Source: Bacteroidota bacterium
GTDB lineage: Bacteria > Bacteroidota > Ignavibacteria > SZUA-365
Assembly: GCA_014860565.1 (NCBI GenBank)
Contig: JACZJN010000011.1
Span: 1-40,194, forward strand
DNA length: 40,194 nt
Direction of reading: 5' to 3'
The notes beneath the pieces are model-generated. The model was given only the letters and a program-made list of their open reading frames with translations, had not been told where the DNA came from and ran no database searches. Position 1 is the stretch's first letter; each line of letters begins with the position of its first letter. The position numbers and the translations under genes are program-made. Below, one piece after another: positions 18,301-25,420 of the stretch.

Positions 18301-18727
18301 ACAACGGTCTGAGCGCGATTTCAATTTTCCTCGGGTGTATTCGGCACCGCTACTGGTAATGAAGTTTATCGTCGGTTAAAAAAACTTCCTTCGTCAATTC
18401 CGCGGTGCCTGTTTTCGTGCTGCTTTGCAAACAGGCGAACTGGCATGATTTCTGATAATCATGCTCAGCAAGCAATACGATCTTTCTTCGCAGAAATGAC
18501 GCAAGTGCGTGAAGCCAGCGTCATGAGGATGCGTAAGCTCCCGATCACCGGATCAGAAGTGAGGAGAGGGTGTATTGTTCGATGCTGTCCGACGTAAATC
18601 CACAGATGAGGAGGATGAGTCGAAACTCGAAACCTCAGGAGGTCCGGATCCTGCTCACAATCAACCGGAAAGCCACTGCGCGATACTCGACAGAAACGAT
18701 AACGGAAACAGTTCAAGGAGTTCAGCA
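18301..18727 (+). other. Long non-coding leader before the larger repeat protein
   Basis: This 427-base stretch holds no gene I can support. In the reading frame of the downstream protein it is open from 18575, but the translation there is unlike any secreted-protein start, and a good ribosome site (AAGGAG, 18714-18719) sits just before the ATG at 18728. It contains a CCTGTTTT...AAACAGG hairpin near 18410-18435 and a sigma-54-like sequence at 18441. The AAAAAAACTT at about 18378 also occurs, in opposite orientation, upstream of the sigma-54 promoter at 15765. Confidence 0.5.
18441..18456 (+). promoter_or_regulatory. Degenerate sigma-54-like site
   Basis: TGGCATGATTTCTGAT shares TGGCATGAT with the good promoter at 15765, but the -12 element reads CTGAT, so the invariant GC is GA. 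It lies about 270 bases before the larger repeat gene. It may be a weak or decayed promoter. Confidence 0.25.
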
Positions 18728-21700
18728 ATGAAGACATTCGTTCGGTTTTTCATGACGGCGATACTGCTGTTTGCGATTCTTCCTGCCTTGGGCGGGAGTG
18801 ATGTGCTAGCACAGGTGCCTGTGACAGTGACGGTCTATCAAAGTGATGGATCCGCACCAGTGGCAGGTGCAGCAATATCGTACTATAACGGATATTGGAG
18901 GGGTTTGGGAAACACAAACGCGAGTGGTGTATGCAGCGCTTCGGTTCCATCCGGGAACTGGCCATTCATGGCATCGTATGGCGGCACCAGCGCGACGCAG
19001 TCAATGGATGTAGCGCTGACCCAAAGCCTCACGTTCTATACATCCGAGGCAATTGTTGAAGTATATGAGGCGGATGGCAGCACGCCTCTCTCTGGTGTTG
19101 CGGTATCGTATTTCAAGGGCTATGATCGAGGCATTGGGAATACCGTGGGCGGCACAGTGTCGAAGCAGCTTTTCGGTGGCGATGTCCCTTTCAAGTGCTC
19201 CTTCGGCGGAACGACATCCGACCCTCAGACGATGGATCTGCCGGGAGATGGAACTACGTCGGGAGAGTCGGCCACGCTTACCTATTACACATCCACTGCC
19301 ACGGTGCAGGTGTATGAGTCGGACGGCAGCACGCCCCTCTCTGGCGTTGCCGTGTCGTATTTGAGCGGGTATGATCGAGGCATTGGGAATACCGTGGGCG
19401 GCACAGTGTCGAAGGAACTCTTCGGTGGCGATGTCCCTTTCAAGTGCTCATTCGGCGGAACGACATCCGCTGCCTGGACGATGGCCCTGCCGGGCGACGG
19501 AGCTGTGTCGGGAGAGTCGGCGAGTCTTACCTTCTACACTTCCAAGGCGATGGTGTATGTCAAGGATTGTGACGGCACGCCGATCGCCGGTGCGTCCGTC
19601 TCATATAAATCCGGCTATGATCGAGGAATCGGGAACACTGATGCCAGCGGTCTGTGCACCAAGCAGCTGTTCCCCGGGACATGGACGTTCAAGGCGAGCA
19701 TTGGTGGTACAACGTCACCGACACAGGACATGGTCCTGCCGGGAGACGGCAAAACTACATCGCAATCGGCTTCCCTCACCTTCAATCCCACGGCGGTGCA
19801 GTTCGCGTACGCGGGAAGCAAAGCGTACTACTCCGGGTATTGGCGTGGATTCTCAGGCAAGATCTACCTATTCCCCGGTGCCTACGATTTCAAGTTCGGC
19901 ACGACCGAGGTCGAGGATGTCCCGATCGCCGGATGTGCTCTCAATGATCAGGTCATCATCGTGTATCTGAAGGACAGCAACGGGAATCCCCTTCCCGGTG
20001 GTTCGGTATCCTATTGGGACTACGGCAACTGGCGGACCACCGGTTTGCTGAATAATCCCACAGACGCGAATGGACGGGTCGTTGGCCTGGTGCCACCGGG
20101 CGTCTCGAAAGTCCGTATGTCGTACCTGAATACGTCTGGTGAGCAGGACCTTGTCAACAACATCGCGACGTTCACCACCGTGAAGGTGGAGGCCGAATTG
20201 CTGGCGCAGGACAATTCCCCATTGTCCGGTGGCGTTGCCCATTACTGGGGCTATGGGAACTGGCGCCTGATCGGAACGACGGACGGTAGCGGCAAGACCA
20301 GCATTGAAATCCTGCCTGGGTTCTACAAACTCAGGATGGGCTATCTGTACACCTATGAGGAAACGGATGCGCCGATAGACTATTCGGCAAGCGCGACCTA
20401 TACGTACCATACGACGAAGGCGGTGATCAAGCTGGCGACATGCAGCGACGTGCCGCTTGCAGGTGGTTCGGCTGTGTACTACGGGTATGGTAACTGGCGT
20501 GGCATGGTAGAGGAATCCACGGGTGTGTTTACACAGGAGATGCTCTCCGGCGATCAGGCAGTGTATACATTCCGGATGTCGTATAAATATGTCTCCAATG
20601 ATTACGACCATGACATAACCTCCGGATCGTACACATTCAACACGACCAATGTGACTCTGAACTATCCGGGGACCATCCACTACTACGCCTACGGCAATTA
20701 CCGTGCGTTTACGAAGCCCTCGATGGAACTTCTGCCGGGGGATTATGATTTCCGTTTCTCGGGCGCGGGAAATCCGAACTACCAGAAGTGGATTTCCGTG
20801 GCCGGATGCTCGATGACCAACACGTTGTTTGTCCTTCGCTTCCTGAACAGCCTGTCGGCGCCGATCGCAGGTGAGGAAGGCTTCATTCGTGAAGGGACGA
20901 CCTATGTGAGTCTCGGAAACACCAATGCAAACGGAGAAATTCTCGGACTGCTGAACGGGAATCCGGGATCGTATTATTTCAAGATGAAGTATCTCGGTCA
21001 CACCCAGACGAAATTGCAGAACATCGCCACCAATCCGGTGGTGCTCTTCCAGACCGTGCTCGTGACCGTGGAGCTTGTAGATTCCGGCAATAATCCCATG
21101 AAGGCGGAGGAGCTTTATTATCGAGATGGGAATAGCGGCTATCCGTCACTGGCAACGGACGCCTCGAGCGCCACGATCGAGATGCTGCCATTGTCGTATT
21201 ATTTCTATGCGACCTTGTATGGACACACGCAGACAATACTTCAGAATGTCGGAACGACCCCGATCGTACAATTCAAGACGGTGCTCGTGACCGTGGAGAT
21301 GCGTCAGGGTGGTACATTGTTCGTCGCGGACGAATTTTTGTACCGTAATGGAACAAACACCTACGTCTCGATGGGAACCAACGTCTCGTCGACAACGCTC
21401 GAGATGTTGCCACTATCGTACTATTTCAAGGCGAACTACGGCGCCGCATCGAAGACAAAACTCTGGAATGTGGCGAGCAATTCCTTAGTCCCATTCACCT
21501 GGGACGGAGTAGTAATCGGGAAGGACGCCGCGGATGGAGCAGCGATCTCCCCGGTCGCAATCGAGCTTCATGGCAACTATCCCAACCCCTTCAACCCGAC
21601 GACCGCGATCAAATATTCGGTTCCTGAGGATACCGATGTTCTCCTGCAGGTCTTTGACATGCAGGGACGCCTTGTGAGTACCTTGGTTGACGGAATTGCC

Positions 21701-21817
21701 GCGGCGGGAGAATACACGGTGACATTCGATGCGCGTGATCTCCCCAGTGGCACGTATATGTACCGCCTCCAGGCGGAGGGTCAGGTCTTCACAAAGAGCA
21801 TGACGCTCCTCAAGTAA
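18728..21817 (+). CDS. T9SS-exported modular repeat protein, larger paralog
   Basis: This 1029-residue protein starts with a signal peptide (KTFVRFFMTAILLFAILPAL). AAGGAG eight bases before the ATG decides the start. It contains about twelve beta-rich repeats. Four long repeats (SYYNGYWRGLGNTNASG, then three with SGYDRGIGNT or similar) are closed by a short cap ending IAGCAL (C403). Three with WDYGNWR-type cores are closed by a cap ending VAGCSM (C694). Three more, uncapped, run into the linker. The repeats before the caps carry C281 and C572. Repeats two and three share 45 identical bases (19121-19165, 19370-19414), a sign of recent duplication. The C-terminal 80 residues are the T9SS sorting domain (GNYPNPFNPTTAIKYSVPED). 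Function is unknown. A long, rigid cell-surface or matrix fibre is a reasonable guess. Confidence 0.85.
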   Translation: MKTFVRFFMTAILLFAILPALGGSDVLAQVPVTVTVYQSDGSAPVAGAAISYYNGYWRGLGNTNASGVCSASVPSGNWPFMASYGGTSATQSMDVALTQSLTFYTSEAIVEVYEADGSTPLSGVAVSYFKGYDRGIGNTVGGTVSKQLFGGDVPFKCSFGGTTSDPQTMDLPGDGTTSGESATLTYYTSTATVQVYESDGSTPLSGVAVSYLSGYDRGIGNTVGGTVSKELFGGDVPFKCSFGGTTSAAWTMALPGDGAVSGESASLTFYTSKAMVYVKDCDGTPIAGASVSYKSGYDRGIGNTDASGLCTKQLFPGTWTFKASIGGTTSPTQDMVLPGDGKTTSQSASLTFNPTAVQFAYAGSKAYYSGYWRGFSGKIYLFPGAYDFKFGTTEVEDVPIAGCALNDQVIIVYLKDSNGNPLPGGSVSYWDYGNWRTTGLLNNPTDANGRVVGLVPPGVSKVRMSYLNTSGEQDLVNNIATFTTVKVEAELLAQDNSPLSGGVAHYWGYGNWRLIGTTDGSGKTSIEILPGFYKLRMGYLYTYEETDAPIDYSASATYTYHTTKAVIKLATCSDVPLAGGSAVYYGYGNWRGMVEESTGVFTQEMLSGDQAVYTFRMSYKYVSNDYDHDITSGSYTFNTTNVTLNYPGTIHYYAYGNYRAFTKPSMELLPGDYDFRFSGAGNPNYQKWISVAGCSMTNTLFVLRFLNSLSAPIAGEEGFIREGTTYVSLGNTNANGEILGLLNGNPGSYYFKMKYLGHTQTKLQNIATNPVVLFQTVLVTVELVDSGNNPMKAEELYYRDGNSGYPSLATDASSATIEMLPLSYYFYATLYGHTQTILQNVGTTPIVQFKTVLVTVEMRQGGTLFVADEFLYRNGTNTYVSMGTNVSSTTLEMLPLSYYFKANYGAASKTKLWNVASNSLVPFTWDGVVIGKDAADGAAISPVAIELHGNYPNPFNPTTAIKYSVPEDTDVLLQVFDMQGRLVSTLVDGIAAAGEYTVTFDARDLPSGTYMYRLQAEGQVFTKSMTLLK

Positions 21818-21860
21818 TGGGCGCGCGGGTAACTCCGCAGCGTATAGCCTGCCAGAAACC

Positions 21861-21903
21861 GGAACCCGGGGCCGTCCTGATCATGGGACGGTCCCCGGGT
21901 TCC
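21861..21903 (+). terminator. Long terminator hairpin after the larger repeat protein
   Basis: GGAACCCGGGG-CCGTCC pairs with GGACGG-T-CCCCGGGTTCC, with one bulged base. AAAGAAAA follows on this strand. It is 44 bases after the stop. Confidence 0.75.
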
Positions 21904-21990
21904 AAAGAAAAGCAGGGCCGCAAGGTTCTGCAAAACGCTGTCACCGCGTACCCATAACAACTCCGGAGACAGCGCTCCTCTTCATCTCAG

Positions 21991-22018
21991 GCGCTGGCCC
22001 CGCTTCAGGGGCCGGCGC
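21991..22018 (-). terminator. Hairpin downstream of uvrB
   Basis: GCGCTGGCCCC and GGGGCCGGCGC pair over 11 bases with one G-T, immediately beyond the uvrB stop on the minus strand. There is no T-run, so termination is only likely. Confidence 0.55.
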
Positions 22019-22024
22019 TGTGTA

Positions 22025-24046
22025 TTATGAGGCGGCTTTCTCCAGGCGGAGGACTTCATCCCGAAGTTGGGCGGCGCGTTCGAATTCGAGGTCTTTCGCG
22101 GCTTCGCGCATTTCATGCTTGAGCTGTTCGATCAGTTCCGCTTTCTGCTCTTTGGTCATGAAACGCAGTACGGGTTCGGCCACGAGTTTGACTTTCTTTT
22201 CCAGCCGCTGATCGCGCTTCGCTTTCACGTCGGCGATGGCGGTGGAATGCATGATCTCGTCCAATGACTTGCGGATGGTTTCGGGATTGATGCCGTGCTC
22301 GGTGTTGTAGTCGATCTGCAGAACGCGGCGGCGGCGCGTTTCGTCCATCACCCGCTGCATGCTGTTGGTCACGCGATCGGCGTACATGATCACCAGTCCA
22401 CCCGAATTGCGCGCTGTGCGTCCGGCCACCTGCATGATGGCGCTTTCGCTGCGAAGGAAGCCCTCCTTGTCGGCGTCGAGAATGGCCACGAGGGAAACCT
22501 CGGGGAGATCGAGTCCCTCACGCAGCAGATTCACTCCTACCAGCACGTCAAAATTCCCGAGACGCAGTTCGCGCAGGATTTCCACGCGCTCGAGCGTGTC
22601 GATGTCGGAGTGCATGTACCGCACACGGATACCGATGTTGTCGAGATACTCGGTGAGATCCTCCGACATGCGCTTGGTGAGCGTGGTGACGAGCACGCGT
22701 TCGTTGCGCGCCGCGCGTTCGCGGATCTCGGCGATGAGGTCGTCGATCTGGTTGCGAATGGGACGCACTTCCATCGGCGGATCGAGAAGGCCGGTGGGAC
22801 GGATGATCTGCTCGACCACCACGCCGCCGGACTGCTGTAGTTCGTAGGGACTGGGTGTTGCGCTGACGAAAATACACTGCCGTATCAGGCTTTCGAACTC
22901 GTCGAATTTCTGGGGACGGTTGTCCAGCGCCGAAGGCAGGCGGAAACCGTGCTCGATCAGCGTTTCCTTGCGCATGCGGTCGCCGTTGTACATCGCGCGC
23001 ACCTGGGGAATCGTCTGATGCGATTCGTCGATGATCAGCAGGAAATCCTCCGGGAAGTAATCCACGAGACATTCGGGACGTTCGCCGGGCTGTCGTCCCG
23101 CCAGATGCCGGGAGTAATTCTCCACGCCGGAACAGTAGCCGATCTCCTTCATCATCTCGAGGTCGTAGCGCGTGCGCTGTTCGAGCCGCTGGGCCTCGAG
23201 GAACTTCCCGCAGCTTCGGAAATATTCCAGTCGTTCCTCCAGTTCCACCTCGATATCCTTGATCGCGCGTTTCAGCTCCTCCTCCGTGGTGAGAAAATTC
23301 TTCGCGGGATAAATGACCGTGTCGCTGACTTTCTCCACGACCTTGCCGGTCATGCGGTCGACCAGCGACAACGTGTCGATCACGTCGCCGAAGAATTCCA
23401 CCCGCAGCACTTCATCCGATTCGAAGGCCTGGATGATCTCGATCACGTCGCCGCGCACGCGGAAGGTGCCGCGGCCGAAATCGAAATCATTGCGCAGGTA
23501 GTGAATGTCGGTGAGCCGCCGAAGGAATTCATTGCGCGGAATTTCGTCGCCCGTGTGCAGCAGAATCATCTGGCCGGCATAGTTCTCTTTCGACCCGATG
23601 CCGTAGATGCAGGAGACGGAGGCGATGATGATCACGTCGCTGCGTCCTTCGATCAGCGCCGTCGTGGCCTTCAGCCGCAGGCGGTCGATCTCGTCGTTGA
23701 TGGACATGTCCTTTTCAATGTAGGTGTCCGTCGACGGGATGTACGCTTCGGGCTGATAGTAGTCGTAATAGGAAATGAAGAACTCGACGGCGTTCTCGGG
23801 GAAAAAGCTCTTGAACTCCCCATACAGCTGCGCCGCCAGTGTCTTGTTGTGCGAGATGATCAGCGTGGGCTTGTTGATCTCCGCGATGACGTTGGAGATC
23901 GTGAATGTCTTGCCGCTCCCCGTGACACCCAGCAGAGTCTGGAAGCGATCCCCGCGCTCGACGCCTTCGATCAGCTGCCGGATCGCCTCCGGCTGATCGC
24001 CCGTCGGTTTGTATTCGGAAACGAGTTTGTATCTGTTATCGGACAT
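22025..24046 (-). CDS. uvrB: Excinuclease ABC subunit UvrB
   Basis: UvrB receives damaged DNA from UvrA, verifies the lesion and recruits UvrC for incision in nucleotide excision repair. The product is 673 residues, the usual length. Walker A is GVTGSGKT at 40-47. The beta-hairpin that probes DNA is in [20 protein letters not shown] near 95. The DEAD-like motif is LLIIDESH near 340. Helicase motifs IV-VI ([39 protein letters not shown]) follow. The C-terminal UVR domain ([20 protein letters not shown]), which contacts UvrC, is intact. The neighbouring genes are unrelated. It is transcribed divergently from the reductase gene, sharing a 204-base intergenic region that includes a heptamer array. 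No Shine-Dalgarno sequence is seen. Confidence 0.98.
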   Translation of the reverse strand: MSDNRYKLVSEYKPTGDQPEAIRQLIEGVERGDRFQTLLGVTGSGKTFTISNVIAEINKPTLIISHNKTLAAQLYGEFKSFFPENAVEFFISYYDYYQPEAYIPSTDTYIEKDMSINDEIDRLRLKATTALIEGRSDVIIIASVSCIYGIGSKENYAGQMILLHTGDEIPRNEFLRRLTDIHYLRNDFDFGRGTFRVRGDVIEIIQAFESDEVLRVEFFGDVIDTLSLVDRMTGKVVEKVSDTVIYPAKNFLTTEEELKRAIKDIEVELEERLEYFRSCGKFLEAQRLEQRTRYDLEMMKEIGYCSGVENYSRHLAGRQPGERPECLVDYFPEDFLLIIDESHQTIPQVRAMYNGDRMRKETLIEHGFRLPSALDNRPQKFDEFESLIRQCIFVSATPSPYELQQSGGVVVEQIIRPTGLLDPPMEVRPIRNQIDDLIAEIRERAARNERVLVTTLTKRMSEDLTEYLDNIGIRVRYMHSDIDTLERVEILRELRLGNFDVLVGVNLLREGLDLPEVSLVAILDADKEGFLRSESAIMQVAGRTARNSGGLVIMYADRVTNSMQRVMDETRRRRVLQIDYNTEHGINPETIRKSLDEIMHSTAIADVKAKRDQRLEKKVKLVAEPVLRFMTKEQKAELIEQLKHEMREAAKDLEFERAAQLRDEVLRLEKAAS

Positions 24047-24154
24047 GGGCGGATATGACTACTGGCTGATGGTAAATGACAAACGCCATGGGTAACATCA
24101 CAAGATCGTAAATTGGTTGCTATCTTTCCATGCGATCCGTAATCCATTATTTTT

Positions 24155-24243
24155 CAGCCAACAGCCAACAGCCAACAGCCAACAGCCAACAGCCAACAGC
24201 CAACAGCCAACAGCCAACAGCCAACAGCCAACAGCCAACAGCC
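24155..24243. repeat. Heptanucleotide tandem array (AACAGCC)
   Basis: There are about 12.7 perfect copies of CAGCCAA in 89 bases, ending seven bases before the GTG start of the reductase. No interspersed spacers are present, so it is a simple tandem repeat. Confidence 0.97.
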
Positions 24244-24250
24244 TGACGTC

Positions 24251-25165
24251 GTGAAATTATCCCGCATACTTGTCACCGGTGCCGCCGGTTTTCTCGGATG
24301 GAACGTCGCGCGGTATTTCCATTCGAAAGGACGCACTGTGGTCGGAGCCTGGCATCAACGGGAGCCCGACCCTTCTTTCTTGCGGCGAGACGTGAGGATG
24401 GATCTTGCGAAAGGGGATCATCGCGTTTTGTTCGACACTGCGGCGGAGGCGCCTGATGCTCTGGCCGCCGGCGCCTGCGTGGACGCGCTGGTTCACTGCG
24501 CGGCATTGTCCTCGCGCATCGACTGCGAATCCGATCCCGCGCGCGCCCGGGCGGTGAACGTCGACGCCTCGCGAAGGCTCGCGGAAATGGCGCGGGAACG
24601 CGGCATACACTTCGTGTTTATTTCCACGGACCTGGTGTTCGACGGAGACAATCCGCCATACTGGGAGGACGATGCGCCGTCGCCGATTTCCCTCTACGGC
24701 GAGACGAAAGCGGAAGCGGAGAAAGCCATTCTTGCGGTGCATCCGGAGAGTTATATCATTCGTACCGCGCTGATGTACGGAAACGGACCGGGCGGGAAAC
24801 CGGGATCCTTTCTCGCATGGACACTCGATGCGCTGCGGAAACAGCAGCCGCTCCATCTCTATACCAACCAGTATCGCAATCCATTGAATGCTCCCGACGT
24901 CGCGCGCTTCATCGACCTGTTGCTGTCGCACGGCGCCGCTCCCGGTATCTATCACGCCGCAGGTCCCGATCGTCTCAGTCGATTCGAGATCGGGCATCGC
25001 ATTGCTGCGGCATTCGGACTCCCCGCGGACTGCATTATCGCTTCGAAAGTTGACCGCCCTGTGGGGCTCGGTCCCATCGACGACTGCAGTCTTCTGATTG
25101 CGAAGGCGGATGCGATCGGGATGCGGTTTACCGGCATCAACGAGGGACTTCGCGTTCTTCGTTGA
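24251..25165 (+). CDS. RmlD-like NAD(P)-dependent sugar-nucleotide reductase
   Basis: This 304-residue extended short-chain dehydrogenase is of the dTDP-4-dehydrorhamnose-reductase type (RmlD substrate-binding family). The Rossmann motif ILVTGAAGFLGWNVARYF starts at residue 6, so the GTG at 24251 must be close to the true start. DALVHCAALSSRIDCE and VNVDASRRLAE are typical of the family. STDLVFDGDNPPYWEDD carries the active-site serine/threonine. Y149-x3-K153 (LYGETKAEAEKAIL) is the catalytic pair. No other rhamnose genes are near, so the substrate could differ. Some relatives are methionine adenosyltransferase beta-like or act on other nucleotide sugars. The region where a ribosome site should be is the end of a heptamer array, without a purine-rich Shine-Dalgarno sequence. 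Confidence 0.85.
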   Translation: MKLSRILVTGAAGFLGWNVARYFHSKGRTVVGAWHQREPDPSFLRRDVRMDLAKGDHRVLFDTAAEAPDALAAGACVDALVHCAALSSRIDCESDPARARAVNVDASRRLAEMARERGIHFVFISTDLVFDGDNPPYWEDDAPSPISLYGETKAEAEKAILAVHPESYIIRTALMYGNGPGGKPGSFLAWTLDALRKQQPLHLYTNQYRNPLNAPDVARFIDLLLSHGAAPGIYHAAGPDRLSRFEIGHRIAAAFGLPADCIIASKVDRPVGLGPIDDCSLLIAKADAIGMRFTGINEGLRVLR

Positions 25166-25178
25166 TAAGAGCGCGTTC

Positions 25179-25295
25179 GAGATCGCCATCGAGCCCGAGA
25201 TCGAGTTCGAGTTCGAGCCCGAGCCCGAGTTCGAGCCCGAGATCGAGATCGAGTTCGAGTTCGAGTTCGAGTTCGAGCCCGAGATCGCCATCGAG
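25179..25295. repeat. Hexanucleotide array GAGNNC
   Basis: There are about 19.5 hexamers of GAGATC, GAGTTC or GAGCCC. Both ends carry the same variant pair GAGATC-GCCATC. The array lies in the gap between the convergent reductase and S9 peptidase genes. Reading frames across it give only Glu/Phe/Pro or Ser/Asn/Gly simple sequence and are not supported as genes. Confidence 0.9.
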
Positions 25296-25333
25296 TTAAG
25301 GCCGTGCAGTGTGTTCAGGGCACGCAGTGTGTT

Positions 25334-25361
25334 TCCTACATCCTACGTCCAATATCCTACA
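25334..25361. repeat. Short heptamer array TCCTACR
   Basis: Four units in tandem: TCCTACA, TCCTACG, TCCAATA (diverged) and TCCTACA. This is a second heptamer unit unrelated in sequence to the one at 24155. Confidence 0.6.
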
Positions 25362-25363
25362 TC

Positions 25364-25420
25364 GTCGCCGCAGGCGACTCCCGCGTCGCCGCAGGCGGCT
25401 CAACGCGCCGCCGCAGGCGG
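25364..25420. repeat. Three CGCCGCAGGCG mini-hairpins
   Basis: GTCGCC-GCA-GGCGAC at 25364-25378, GCC-GCA-GGC in 25388-25399, and CCGCC-GCA-GGCGG at 25408-25420. The last lies inside the final codons of the S9 peptidase and the second includes its stop. A fourth identical core is at 38752-38764. Confidence 0.75.

Noticed and set aside
18395-18425. Alternative sigma-54 promoter around GTGCTGCTTTGCA
   Set aside because: TTGCA fits the -12 element, but there is no GG ten bases before the GC.
18575-18727. Upstream extension of the larger repeat protein
   Set aside because: AAGGAG and a signal peptide support the ATG at 18728. The extension is polar and would block export.
22949-24058. Plus-strand frame opposite uvrB
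   Set aside because: uvrB is certain on the other strand, and the plus-strand translation shows no domain or start signals.
24155-24243. CRISPR array
   Set aside because: The units are seven bases in direct tandem with no spacers and no cas genes nearby.
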